From Terracoccus luteus (lineage in GTDB: Bacteria > Actinomycetota > Actinomycetes > Actinomycetales > Dermatophilaceae): 64,000 nt of DNA. The translations under genes and the position numbers were made by a program. The notes beneath the pieces were generated by a model. The model saw nothing but the letters and a program-made list of their open reading frames with translations, ran no database searches and was not told the origin of the DNA. Within the stretch, counting starts at the first letter, position 1, and each line of letters begins with the position of its first letter. Positions 44,952 through 52,791 of this stretch are shown piece by piece. Location: contig NZ_RBXT01000001.1 of the NCBI RefSeq assembly GCF_003635045.1, positions 3,906,001 through 3,970,000 of the forward strand, read 5' to 3'.

Positions 44952-47069
44952 ATGAACACCATGAGCCTCACCACGACCGGCCCCGGCGCGTCCGTGGCCA
45001 CGGCCCCCCGGTCGACGGACGACCACCGCGACGCGCCCGGCGCCCCGGCGACGGGTGGGGGCCGACCGGCCAGCACCGGCCGGCTGCGCCGTCTCTGGCG
45101 CGGGCACGCCGACGACCCGGGCTGGGCCCGCCCGGCCCTCCTCGGCCTGCTGCTCGCCACCCTGGTGCTCTACACGTGGAACCTCACCGCGAGCGGCTAC
45201 GCCAACTCGTTCTACTCCGCGGCGGTGCAGGCGGGCAGCCAGAGCTGGAAGGCGTTCTTCTACGGCAGCTCCGACGCCGCCAGCTCGATCACGGTCGACA
45301 AGCCCCCGGCATCCCTCTGGGTCATGGCGCTGTCGGTGCGGGTGCTCGGGCTCAGCTCGTTCGCCATCCTCGTCCCGCAGGCGCTCATGGGCGTGGCCAC
45401 CGTCGGCGTCGTGTACGCGACCGTGCGACGGCAGTTCGGCGCCATGGCCGGGCTCGTCAGCGGGGTCGTGCTGGCCCTGACGCCCGTGGCCGCGCTGATG
45501 TTCACCTTCAACAACCCCGACGCGCTGCTCACGCTGCTCATGGCCCTCGGGGCGTGGGCGACCGTGCGGGCGGTCGAGAAGGCGTCGGCGCGCTGGATGG
45601 TGCTCGTCGGCGTCCTCATCGGCCTCGGGTTCCTCACCAAGACCCTGCAGGTGCTGCTCGTCGTGCCGTTCTTCGGGCTCGCCTACCTCATCGCCGCCCC
45701 GACGACGCTGCGTCGCCGGATCACCCACTCCCTCATGGCGATCGGGGCGCTCGTCGTCAGCGCCGGGTGGTGGGTCGCGATCGTCGAGCTCGTGCCGGCC
45801 TCGATGCGGCCGTACATCGGCGGCAGCCAGGACAACTCCTTCCTCGAGCTCACCTTCGGCTACAACGGGCTGGGCCGTCTCAACGGTGACGAGACCGGCT
45901 CGGTCGGTGGCGGGGGAGTCGGCGGGGGAGGCGGCGGTGGCTGGGGCTCGACCGGCCTGCTGCGCATGTTCAGCACGAGCGTGGGCGGCCAGATCTCGTG
46001 GCTCATCCCCAGCGCCCTCGTCCTGCTCGTCGTGGGGCTCTTCCTGCGTGGTCGCCGCCCCCGCACCGACCGCCGTCGCGCCGCCTACCTCGTCTGGGGC
46101 GGCTGGCTCGTCGTGACGATGCTGACCTTCAGCCTCATGGCCGGCATCTTCCACGAGTACTACACGGTGGCGCTCGCGCCCGCCGTCGCGGCCCTCGTCG
46201 GCATGGGCGCCGCGGAGGCGTGGGAGAACCGCTCGCGTGCCGTCGGCACCGTCACCCTCGCGGTGGCGACCGCGGCCGCCTCGGTGTGGGGCTTCGTCCT
46301 CCTGTCGCGCACGACGGCCTACGGCGACTGGCTTCGGGTCTCCGTGCTCGCGGTCGGCATGGCCGCGGCCCTGCTCGTCCTCGCGGTCCACTGGGTGCAC
46401 GCGAGGGCGGTCCCCGCCGTGCTCGTCGCCGCACTGCTCGCCGGCGTCGCCGGCCCGGCGGCCTTCACCCTCTCGACCACCGCTCAGGCGCACACCGGTT
46501 CCATCGTCACCGCCGGCCCCGCCGGTACCGGTCGCGGGGGGATGCCGGGTGGCGGCGGCGCGCCCGGTGGTGGCTTCGCGCCGGGCGGGGGGATGCCGGG
46601 TGGCACCGTCCCGGGTACCGGTGCCGGTACCGGTACGGCCACGCGGGGTGGGGGCACGGGCGGTCTGCTCGACGCCTCGACACCGAGCACCGCGGTCGTC
46701 TCGGCCCTGTCGCAGGACAGCTCGCGCTACACGTGGGTCGCCGCGGCCGTCGGGTCGCAGACCGCGGCCGGGCTCCAGCTCGGCACCCAGCTGCCGGTCA
46801 TGGCCATCGGCGGCTTCAACGGCTCGGACCCCAGCCCGACGCTGGCGCAGTTCCAGTCGTACGTGCGGGAGGGCCGCATCCACTGGTTCGCGGCCGGGGG
46901 CGGCTTCGGCCGCCAGAACGGCGGCAGCAGCACCGCCTCCGAGATCAGCGCCTGGGTCGAGCAGGGCTACACCGCCGTCACCATCGACGGCTCGACGTTC
47001 TACGACCTCACGCAGCCGCTCACGTCGGGGGCCGCGGGCTCCGGCTCGTCCGGCACGACGGTGTCGTGA
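44952..47069 (+). CDS. GT39-family membrane glycosyltransferase (ArnT/PMT-like)
   Basis: 705 residues; start uncertain (GTG 44943 or 44946 also possible). After a Pro/Thr-rich lead, ~11-12 helices begin at 'ALLGLLLATLVLYTWNLTASGYANSFYSAAVQAGSQSWKAFFYGSSDAASSITVDKPPASLW', which holds the acidic first-loop residues of lipid-phosphate-sugar transferases. Gly-rich loops occur at ~317-333 and ~515-575 (GGMPGGGGAPGGG type). The C-terminal extracytoplasmic domain (~580-700) contains 'RYTWVAAAVGSQTAAGLQLGTQLPVMAIGGFNG', a conserved actinobacterial extension. It would transfer sugar from a polyprenyl-phosphate donor to a surface acceptor. Overlaps gtrA (GTGA). Confidence 0.88.
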   Translation: MNTMSLTTTGPGASVATAPRSTDDHRDAPGAPATGGGRPASTGRLRRLWRGHADDPGWARPALLGLLLATLVLYTWNLTASGYANSFYSAAVQAGSQSWKAFFYGSSDAASSITVDKPPASLWVMALSVRVLGLSSFAILVPQALMGVATVGVVYATVRRQFGAMAGLVSGVVLALTPVAALMFTFNNPDALLTLLMALGAWATVRAVEKASARWMVLVGVLIGLGFLTKTLQVLLVVPFFGLAYLIAAPTTLRRRITHSLMAIGALVVSAGWWVAIVELVPASMRPYIGGSQDNSFLELTFGYNGLGRLNGDETGSVGGGGVGGGGGGGWGSTGLLRMFSTSVGGQISWLIPSALVLLVVGLFLRGRRPRTDRRRAAYLVWGGWLVVTMLTFSLMAGIFHEYYTVALAPAVAALVGMGAAEAWENRSRAVGTVTLAVATAAASVWGFVLLSRTTAYGDWLRVSVLAVGMAAALLVLAVHWVHARAVPAVLVAALLAGVAGPAAFTLSTTAQAHTGSIVTAGPAGTGRGGMPGGGGAPGGGFAPGGGMPGGTVPGTGAGTGTATRGGGTGGLLDASTPSTAVVSALSQDSSRYTWVAAAVGSQTAAGLQLGTQLPVMAIGGFNGSDPSPTLAQFQSYVREGRIHWFAAGGGFGRQNGGSSTASEISAWVEQGYTAVTIDGSTFYDLTQPLTSGAAGSGSSGTTVS

Positions 47070-47503
47070 CCCACGCCCCGGCCCCGGTCGGCCGTCGTGC
47101 ACTGCCGGCCCAGCTCGGCCGCTTCGCGGTCATCGGGGCCGGGTCGACCGCCCTGCACCTGGCGCTGTTCGCGGCGCTGCTGCAGGGCGGTGTGACGACG
47201 ATGGTCGCCAACGGGATCGCGCTGGTGGTCGCCACCGTCGCGAACACCGCTGCGAACCGGGCGTGGACGTTCGGCATCTCCGGTCGCCGACGGCTGGGCG
47301 TGCACCACGGGCAGGCCCTGGTCGTCTTCGCCATCACGTGGACGGCGACGACGCTCGCCCTCGCCGTGCTCGCCCGGCTGCAGCCCGACGCCGGTACGAC
47401 GACCCAGACCGTGGTGGTGGCCGTCGCCAACGTGTTGTCGACGGCGGCCCGGTTCGTCGCCATGCGGCGCTGGATCTTCACGGACCGCGGGCCGGCTGCC
47501 TGA
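47066..47503 (+). CDS. GtrA-family small membrane protein
   Basis: 145 residues with four helices: 'FAVIGAGSTALHLALFAALLQGG', 'VANGIALVVATVANTAANRAWTF', 'ALVVFAITWTATTLALAVLA', 'VVVAVANVLSTAARFVAMRRWIF'. The N-x-x-x-N-R-x-W-T-F segment is the GtrA signature. GtrA proteins are thought to move or present polyprenyl-phosphate-linked sugars across the membrane. GTG overlaps the GT39 stop, so this is probably the flippase-like partner of that transferase. Confidence 0.9.
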   Translation: MTHAPAPVGRRALPAQLGRFAVIGAGSTALHLALFAALLQGGVTTMVANGIALVVATVANTAANRAWTFGISGRRRLGVHHGQALVVFAITWTATTLALAVLARLQPDAGTTTQTVVVAVANVLSTAARFVAMRRWIFTDRGPAA

Positions 47504-47543
47504 CCGGCGGCCTGACCGGCGGCGGAGCCGCTCGCCGGGCCGC

Positions 47544-47549
47544 CAGAAT
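47544..47549 (+). promoter_or_regulatory. -10-like element of methyltransferase gene, leaderless spacing
   Basis: CAGAAT, then GGCGGGC (7 bases), then ATG 47557; this favours ATG 47557 over ATG 47548. Confidence 0.4.
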
Positions 47550-47556
47550 GGCGGGC

Positions 47557-48240
47557 ATGAGCGACGTCGGCCTGCCCACCACCTCGCCGGCCGGAGTCCG
47601 CCTCGCGTACGACGTCGTGGCCGCCGACTACGCCCGGCACCTGCCCGACCTGCGGGCGGAGTCCGCCCTCGACCGTGCCGCCATCGACGACTTCGCGGAC
47701 CGTGTGTCCGAGACCTCCACACCGACCGTCCTCGACGCCGGCTGCGGGACCGGGCGGGTGGCCCGCGTGCTCGGGGCCCGCGGCCTCCGGGTGGTCGGCG
47801 TCGACCTGTCGCCGGGGATGCTGCGCGAGGCGACGGCGGGAGATCGCGAGATCGCCTGTGCCGCGGCGTCGTTGACCCACCTACCGCTCGCTGACGGGTC
47901 GGTCGACGGCGTCCTGCTCTGGTACTCCCTCATCCACCTCAACCCCGACCTCGTGCCGGTCGCGGTCGGGGAGGCGGCCCGGGTGCTGCGGCCCGGCGGG
48001 CACGTCCTCGTCGGCTTCCAGGCCGGGGTGGGCTCCCGCGACGTCGCCCCCTCCTACCGTCGGCTCGGGCACGAGGTGACCCTCGTGCGCCACCTGCTCA
48101 ACGTCGACTCCGTCGTGGACGAGCTCGCCCGGGCGGGCCTCGTCGAGGAGGCCCGCGTGGTCAGACGAGCGCAGGGCACCGAGCGCGACGACCAGGCGAT
48201 GGTGCTGGCGCGGTCCGACGCCGACTCGTCCGCACCCTAG
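47557..48240 (+). CDS. Class I SAM-dependent methyltransferase
   Basis: 227 residues of the Methyltransf_11 type. Motif I is 'VLDAGCGTGRVARVLGARG' (SAM-binding GxGxG), motif II 'VVGVDLSPGML', then 'LPLADGSVDGVLLWYSLIHL' and 'EAARVLRPGGHVLVGFQ'. The opening 'VRLAYDVVAADYARHLPD' is typical of actinobacterial small-molecule methyltransferases. Substrate unknown. It is convergent with the metallo-hydrolase gene and separated by 34 bases. Confidence 0.9.
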   Translation: MSDVGLPTTSPAGVRLAYDVVAADYARHLPDLRAESALDRAAIDDFADRVSETSTPTVLDAGCGTGRVARVLGARGLRVVGVDLSPGMLREATAGDREIACAAASLTHLPLADGSVDGVLLWYSLIHLNPDLVPVAVGEAARVLRPGGHVLVGFQAGVGSRDVAPSYRRLGHEVTLVRHLLNVDSVVDELARAGLVEEARVVRRAQGTERDDQAMVLARSDADSSAP

Positions 48241-48274
48241 AGGCGCCCGGCCGTGCGGCCGAGCCGCCCCGGGC

Positions 48275-49483
48275 TCAGTCGCGGTCGTCGGGGGCGGCGC
48301 AAGCCGCCCACCAGTCCGCCTGATGGGGCGACACGGCATCCGTCACGTCGTCGACGTCGAGGTCGACCCGCGCCCCGACGAGCGGGTAGACGACGGGGAC
48401 CCCGGCGGCGGGCGCGACCCGACGGAGCCAGCGCACCGGCTCGGACCACCAGTGCCGGGCGAGGTTGAAGGTCGCCCAGTGGACGGGGAGCATGACCGAG
48501 CGTGACGCGGCATCCTCGCCCTCGGCTGTCGTGTTGACGGCGACGTGGGCGGCCACCGCCTCGGGTGGGTTCATGTGGATGTCGTGCCAGAACTCGTCGT
48601 AGGCCCCGACCGGGACGATGGTGAGGTCGAACGGGCCCACCCGCTCGCCGATCTCGCCGAAGCACGCCGACTCGCCGCTGTCGCCGGCGAAGTAGACCGC
48701 GTGCCCCGGCCCACGCATCGCCCACCCCGCCCACAGCGTCTGGCTCTCGACGAAGCCGCGTCCGGAGTTGTGCCGGGCGGGGGTGCACGTCAGTCGGATG
48801 CCGGCCACCTCGGTGTGCTCCCACCAGTCGAGGGCGGTGACCCGGTCGGCGGGCACCCCCCACGCCAGCAGGTGCTGGTCGACCCCGATCGGCACGACGT
48901 AGTGCGGCCGGTGGGTGCGCTCGAGCTCGGCGACCGACGGCTCGTCGAGGTGGTCGTAGTGGTCGTGCGAGATGACGACCGCGTCGAGGGTGGGGATGCC
49001 CGCGATGGACCCCGGGGTCGGGTGCAGGCGCTCGGGGCCGGCGAGCGACACGGGGGAGGCACGGTGGCCGAAGACCGGGTCGAGCAGGAAGCGGCGGCCG
49101 TCGAGCTCGACGAGCGTCGTCGCGTGGCCGTACCAGGTGACGGCGAGGACTCCCGGCACGGCGGGCGGCGCGGCCGGCACGACGGGGACGTCGGCGACGG
49201 GCTTGCCGCGGCCGCGCTGCTGCCAAGCCGCGGCGGCGATGCGCGGCAGGGAGGCCGACGTGGGTCGGCGCGTCGGTTCGGGTGACCGGAACCGACCGTC
49301 GCGGTAGTTCGGGGAGCCCGACACCCTCCGGTTGATCGACTCGGCGTCGGCCCCCATGCGACGCAGAGGAGGCAGCACACCGCCGGCGCGCATCGTGACC
49401 GTGCGGACGAGGCTCGCGCCGCCGTCCGAGGTGGTGCCGGCGGCGTCCGGCGTCGGGGCGGTGGCCTCGGGACGAGTGGTCAT
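48275..49483 (-). CDS. Metallo-beta-lactamase-fold hydrolase (NAPE-PLD/UlaG-like)
   Basis: 402 residues. The metal motif H-D-H-Y-D-H-L-D (HxHxDH) is near residue 175; further ligands are in 'FAGDSGESACF' (Asp) and 'LPVHWATFNLARHWW' (His). 'AVTWYGHATTLVELDGRRFLLDPVF' is typical of the NAPE-PLD-like L-ascorbate lactonase branch. It may hydrolyse a phosphodiester or lactone in the cytoplasm; no signal peptide. AGGGAG lies about 7 bases before ATG. Confidence 0.88.
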   Translation of the reverse strand: MTTRPEATAPTPDAAGTTSDGGASLVRTVTMRAGGVLPPLRRMGADAESINRRVSGSPNYRDGRFRSPEPTRRPTSASLPRIAAAAWQQRGRGKPVADVPVVPAAPPAVPGVLAVTWYGHATTLVELDGRRFLLDPVFGHRASPVSLAGPERLHPTPGSIAGIPTLDAVVISHDHYDHLDEPSVAELERTHRPHYVVPIGVDQHLLAWGVPADRVTALDWWEHTEVAGIRLTCTPARHNSGRGFVESQTLWAGWAMRGPGHAVYFAGDSGESACFGEIGERVGPFDLTIVPVGAYDEFWHDIHMNPPEAVAAHVAVNTTAEGEDAASRSVMLPVHWATFNLARHWWSEPVRWLRRVAPAAGVPVVYPLVGARVDLDVDDVTDAVSPHQADWWAACAAPDDRD

Positions 49484-49695
49484 GTGTGGCTCCCTGTCGG
49501 GCGGTGGGCTCCCACCGATGATGCGCCGGTGAGGGTCCGGCGGCGGCTTCCTGACGTCCTCAACGCACGGATGTCACCGAATGTTCTCCGTCGGCCGCCG
49601 ACGGTCGGGTGGCCCGGCATCCGGGCTCGTCCCTCGTCGGGCCGTGGTGGGGTTCCGGACCGGCGGGTGCCGGGTCGGGCGTCCGTTTCAGGGCC

Positions 49696-49740
49696 GTGGC
49701 GGGGTGCGTGGCGGGGTGCGTGGCGGGGTGCGCGGCGGGG
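49696..49740. repeat. 12-bp tandem repeat; contents of the 49484-49808 gap
   Basis: GTGGCGGGGTGC repeated three times exactly and once in part. Just upstream (49632-49703) lie two diverged pieces of the 15171-type repeat. Apart from these and the promoter elements from 49765 on, the 325-base gap shows nothing. Confidence 0.85.
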
Positions 49741-49764
49741 ACGGATCGGCGGGGGTGACGAGGC

Positions 49765-49828
49765 GTCATGTCAGAACGGTGTTGACGTGACATCACTATG
49801 GTGTCATTGTGATGTGCATGGACATCAC
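49765..49828. promoter_or_regulatory. Promoter and repeated ACATCAC sites at the start of the RHH gene
   Basis: TATGGT (49797-49802) with 6 bases to GTG 49809 is a leaderless -10. The heptamer ACATCAC occurs at 49790-49796, inverted as GTGATGT at 49809-49815, and again at 49822-49828; the last two form a perfect inverted repeat over the start codon. A further imperfect inverted repeat, GTCATGTCA (49765-49773) with TGACGTGAC (49783-49791), covers the -35 area. Repeated short half-sites are what ribbon-helix-helix proteins bind, so autoregulation by the encoded protein is likely. Confidence 0.6.
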
Positions 49829-50351
49829 CGAACACGTCGAGGCCCTCCGCCGCGACTTCACCAGCACGGCCCGGGCCATGGGTCCGGAGGTCGAGGACGT
49901 CGCGCAGCGCATCGGCTTCGCCCTCGACTCGGCCGCGCGCCTCGCCCTGCTCGACGCGCTGTCGCACGCCGCGGCCGAGATCACGACCGCCCTCGAGGGC
50001 GCCTCGGTCGAGGTGCGGCTCGACGGCCGCGAGCCGGTCTTCGTCGTCGTCGGTGCCGGGCCGTCCGCCCTGTCCGACGAGACCGCGGCCATCCCGGCAT
50101 CCGGTGACACGACGGCCCTCGCCGTCGACGCCGAGGGCGCCGAGACCGCCCGCATCACCCTGCGCCTGCCCGACGCGCTCAAGACGCGGGCCGAGGAGCT
50201 GGCCGCGGGCCGGGGCCAGTCGCTCAACACGTGGCTCGTCGGTGCCGTGCGCGCCGCGACCACCGCCGTCGGCCCGGCCACGACGCAGGGGCCCGGCGCC
50301 CCCGGCCGCAACCGCCGCTCCAACAAGCGGGTGCAGGGGTGGGTGCGATGA
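49809..50351 (+). CDS. Ribbon-helix-helix (HicB/Arc-like) protein
   Basis: 180 residues. The N-terminal ~75 residues are helical ('EHVEALRRDFTSTARAMGPEVEDVAQRIGFALDSAARLALLDALSHAAAEITTAL'), a beta/disordered part follows, and residues ~115-155 are an RHH domain: 'ARITLRLPDALKTRAEELAAGRGQSLNTWLVGAVRAA', as in HicB antitoxins and CopG. No HicA-type toxin is next to it; instead a DUF4097 beta-repeat protein follows, so this is probably a regulator rather than an antitoxin. Start could be GTG 49809 (leaderless) or ATG 49812. Confidence 0.82.
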   Translation: MMCMDITEHVEALRRDFTSTARAMGPEVEDVAQRIGFALDSAARLALLDALSHAAAEITTALEGASVEVRLDGREPVFVVVGAGPSALSDETAAIPASGDTTALAVDAEGAETARITLRLPDALKTRAEELAAGRGQSLNTWLVGAVRAATTAVGPATTQGPGAPGRNRRSNKRVQGWVR

Positions 50352-50428
50352 GCGCCGCCCCGACCGGCACCACCACACCCACCAGCACCGACACCGACAC
50401 CACCACCGACCACAGCAGGAGGACGACC

Positions 50429-51298
50429 ATGACCGACATCGAGAAGCGCTTCGAGACCCCCGGCGCCGCGACGCTCACCGTCGAGGTGCAGCAGGGGGAC
50501 GTCACGCTCACGGCGGGCGACCGCACCGACACCGTCGTACGACTGGTCCCCCACGGCCGCAACGGCGAGGAGATCGCCGAGCGGTACACCGTCGAGGCGC
50601 ACGGCAGCGACGTCACCGTGACGGCGCCCAAGGGCCGCGACGGTCTCTTCTCCGGGCTCGGCTGGCGCGGGCACGTCGACGTCGTCGTCGAGCTGCCCAC
50701 CGGCAGCCGGGTCGACGCTCGCACCGGGTCGGGGGACGTCAGCGCCCACGGGCTGCTCGGTGACGTCCGGGCGCACACCGGTTCGGGCGACCTCTCGCTG
50801 CAAGACCTCGACTCCGCCGACCTCAAGTCAGGCTCGGGCGACGTCGTGGCCCGGGCGGTGGCGGGCGGCGTCTCCGCGAAGACCGGCTCCGGAGACATCA
50901 CCCTCGAGTCGGCCGGGGGCCACGTCGACCTCGTGTCGGGCAGCGGCGACCTCATGCTCCGCCGGGCGGAGGCGACGGCGCGGCTCAAGACCGGCTCGGG
51001 CGACGTGGTCGTCGGGTCGTCGGCGGGGGACCTCGACGTCATGACCGGCACCGGCGACGTCAAGCTCGAGGGCGTGCACGGGGGCGAGATCCGTGCCAAG
51101 ACCGGCACCGGTGACGTCGCGATCTTCGTCGCGGCGGGCGTCGCGGCCTACCTCGACCTCAACACGGTCACCGGCGACGTCGACGTGCACCTCGACGAGA
51201 CCGACGGCCCCGACGGCTCGGAGTCGCAGGCGAGCCTGGCCGTGCAGTCGGGCAGCGGCGACGTGCTCGTCAGCCGGGCCCGGGTGAGGGTGTCGTGA
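50429..51298 (+). CDS. DUF4097-family beta-strand repeat protein
   Basis: 289 residues, almost entirely short beta strands. The turn motif G-S-G-D or G-T-G-D recurs at least eight times (ARTGSGDVSA, AHTGSGDLSL, LKSGSGDVVA, AKTGSGDITL, LVSGSGDLML, LKTGSGDVVV, MTGTGDVKL, AKTGTGDVAI, VQSGSGDVLV), with a period of about 18-20 residues, consistent with a right-handed beta-helix or solenoid. No signal peptide. ATG 50429 is chosen for AGGAGG 7 bases upstream; ATG 50348, overlapping the RHH stop as ATGA, would add 27 Thr-rich residues. Function of the family is unknown. Confidence 0.82.
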   Translation: MTDIEKRFETPGAATLTVEVQQGDVTLTAGDRTDTVVRLVPHGRNGEEIAERYTVEAHGSDVTVTAPKGRDGLFSGLGWRGHVDVVVELPTGSRVDARTGSGDVSAHGLLGDVRAHTGSGDLSLQDLDSADLKSGSGDVVARAVAGGVSAKTGSGDITLESAGGHVDLVSGSGDLMLRRAEATARLKTGSGDVVVGSSAGDLDVMTGTGDVKLEGVHGGEIRAKTGTGDVAIFVAAGVAAYLDLNTVTGDVDVHLDETDGPDGSESQASLAVQSGSGDVLVSRARVRVS

Positions 51299-51465
51299 GC
51301 GCGCTCGTCGACCTCAACCAGGCACTCGCCCGCGAGCGCATCACCGGGATGCTCGCGCAGGCCCGCGACGACCACCAGTACCGCTCCGTGGTCCGCCGCC
51401 ACCCGCGCACCGCCGAGGTCCTGCGTCGCCTCGCCGACCGCCTCGACCCGACCACCACCCGCTGA
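51295..51465 (+). CDS. Small 56-residue basic protein coupled to the DUF4097 gene
   Basis: GTG 51295 overlaps the DUF4097 stop (GTGA). The product begins V-S-A-L-V-D-L-N-Q-A-L-A and is mostly helical, rich in Arg and Ala, with a C-terminal 'RTAEVLRRLADRLDPTTTR'. Codon positions keep the GC3 bias of real genes and the coupling supports translation. No family recognised; it could be a partner or regulator of the beta-repeat protein. Confidence 0.6.
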   Translation: MSALVDLNQALARERITGMLAQARDDHQYRSVVRRHPRTAEVLRRLADRLDPTTTR

Positions 51466-51610
51466 CCCGCCCGCCGGCCCCGATCAGATCCACCAGCCCA
51501 TCAACCGGCAAATCAACCGGCGGCCGGTGTCGCCCGAGCAGCACCGCACGCCCACTGATCCGCCAGTTGATGACGCGCAGATGGGTCTCGCGCGCCGAAC
51601 GGGCTGTGAA

Positions 51611-51740
51611 TGGGGCGGTGGTGTGAGCCCGATTCACTGGCGGTGCGGCAGCAAGCGTCGTCCGCGGGACCGGCCGGGGGTGGGGCGGTGGTGTGAGCCC
51701 GATTCACGGGCGGTGCGGCAACACAGCGGCGTCCGCAGGA
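51611..51740. repeat. Two ~60-bp direct repeats; contents of the 51466-51893 gap
   Basis: Copies at 51611-51669 and 51681-51740 (period 70) share TGGGGCGGTGGTGTGAGCCC and GATTCAC-(T/G)-GGCGGTGCGGCA. Just upstream ATCAACCGGC is directly repeated (51500-51509, 51512-51521). No gene or clear promoter is visible in the 428-base gap. Confidence 0.85.
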
Positions 51741-51893
51741 GCAGATCCGGCAGCACCGCCCGTGCTCCTGAGGGCGAGCACCTCCGCCCCACCCACGGCA
51801 GCCGACGTAGGCGGTGCCCACCCGTACCGACCTCATCACCGGCGCAGCGGATCGTCACAGACCACCCACAACCACGGCCGAGAACGTCAAGCC

Positions 51894-52184
51894 ATGAACA
51901 CGAACCCGCGCCTGGCCATCGTCCCCTCTCTGCGCCGCGGCCTCGGTGCCGCCGGAGCGGCCGTCGTCGTCGCCTTCGTCGGTACGGCCGGCCTCGGCGC
52001 CGCGCAGGCGCACGCCGCCGGCATCAGCACGGGCCACGCGCACCAGCAGGATGCCGGTCAGCCGGGTCAGCAGCGCCCGCCGCGTCCCGCGGCGCACCCG
52101 GCCCACCTGCCGCCGGCCACGACGAGCGCGGTGCGCTACCTCTTCACCGACGGGCGGCTGAGCCGCCTCACGACCCCGGTGTGA
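51894..52184 (+). CDS. Small secreted protein
   Basis: 96 residues, no family. A basic start (NTNPRLAIVPSLRRG), a hydrophobic core 'LGAAGAAVVVAFVGTAGLGAA' and a cleavage-like A-H-A-A near residue 42 indicate Sec export. The mature part of ~55 residues is rich in His, Gln and Pro ('GHAHQQDAGQPGQQRPPRPAAHPAHLPPA') and ends 'SAVRYLFTDGRLSRLTTPV'. No ribosome binding site is clear. It is the last GC-typical gene before the AT-rich island. Confidence 0.6.
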   Translation: MNTNPRLAIVPSLRRGLGAAGAAVVVAFVGTAGLGAAQAHAAGISTGHAHQQDAGQPGQQRPPRPAAHPAHLPPATTSAVRYLFTDGRLSRLTTPV

Positions 52185-52308
52185 CTTCGACGCTCACCTG
52201 TAGCGGTCCATTCATTGCGTGAGATTGCCACACCCGGTGCCACTTGACTGCCGCAACTAGCAGTGTTTATTGCATGACGGTTGTCGATTTGCTTTGGCTG
52301 TAAATTCC

Positions 52309-52791
52309 TTATCTCGGGACATTCGTCCAGTGAGCAAGGTCCGGGATAATCGCTGGCGACAAGGGACCGTTCACGACGACAAGCGCAACTGGCCGAGAAG
52401 AACCACCTCTGAGTGAGCCAAGAAATCGGTGATTCCCGTCAAGGCATAGGAGAGAACCCCCGACGAGTGGATATGCGACGACCAGTAGAGGGCTCGCTTC
52501 CTTTAACGCCAATACGTGTGGGCAGAGGCCAGTCAGCTCAATGTCGCGCATGCTGACTGGTTTCCCGGACGGTGAGTCATAGGGCACTTCCGAACCACTG
52601 TTGAAATACCAGGGTGGGTAAACACAATCAGCGAAGTTTTCAACCGTCCCCCATCGAAGGCTGACTGTGGGATTGAGCCCATCCAAAGCTTGTCGATTCA
52701 CCAGCACTCGTACCGTGCTTGGATCGAGCAGTCCCTTGAAGTCAAGAAGCCGCCCTATGTCGCTACCAGTCGTCCCGCCTTCTAGTGTCAT
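52309..52791 (-). CDS. Unknown protein with ParB/Srx-like DGNHR motif
   Basis: 160 residues. 'LLDPSTVRVLVNRQALDGLNP' resembles the first strand-helix of ParB/sulfiredoxin-like domains, and 'LLCLDGNHRFLGSLRGGSSRPVALVVVNG' carries D-G-N-H-R, the family's DGxHR nucleotide-binding or nuclease motif (about residues 118-122). The middle part ('CVYPPWYFNSGSEVPYDSPSGKPVSMRDIELTGLCPHVLALKE') is unfamiliar. ATG overlaps the stop of the upstream membrane protein gene as ATGA, so the two are coupled. AT-rich codons (AAA, ATT, TTT) set it apart from all neighbours. Fold assignment is moderate, function unknown. Confidence 0.6.
   Translation of the reverse strand: MTLEGGTTGSDIGRLLDFKGLLDPSTVRVLVNRQALDGLNPTVSLRWGTVENFADCVYPPWYFNSGSEVPYDSPSGKPVSMRDIELTGLCPHVLALKEASPLLVVAYPLVGGSLLCLDGNHRFLGSLRGGSSRPVALVVVNGPLSPAIIPDLAHWTNVPR

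Noticed and set aside
43377-47102. Open frame of about 1240 codons on the minus strand across the kinase and GT39 genes
   Set aside because: Low-complexity translation, crosses two well-supported genes and has no motif; a composition artefact.
48248-48261. CGGCCG-TG-CGGCCG between the methyltransferase and metallo-hydrolase genes
   Set aside because: A 2-base loop cannot form as drawn and such palindromes are expected by chance at this GC content.
49809-50351. HicAB toxin-antitoxin pair
   Set aside because: The ribbon-helix-helix half is present but no HicA-like double-stranded-RNA-binding toxin lies on either side.
52244-52271. TTGACT-N16-TTTATT promoter on the plus strand at the left edge of the island
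   Set aside because: Would only produce RNA antisense to the 3' end of the DGNHR gene; match is modest and AT-rich sequence gives such hits by chance.
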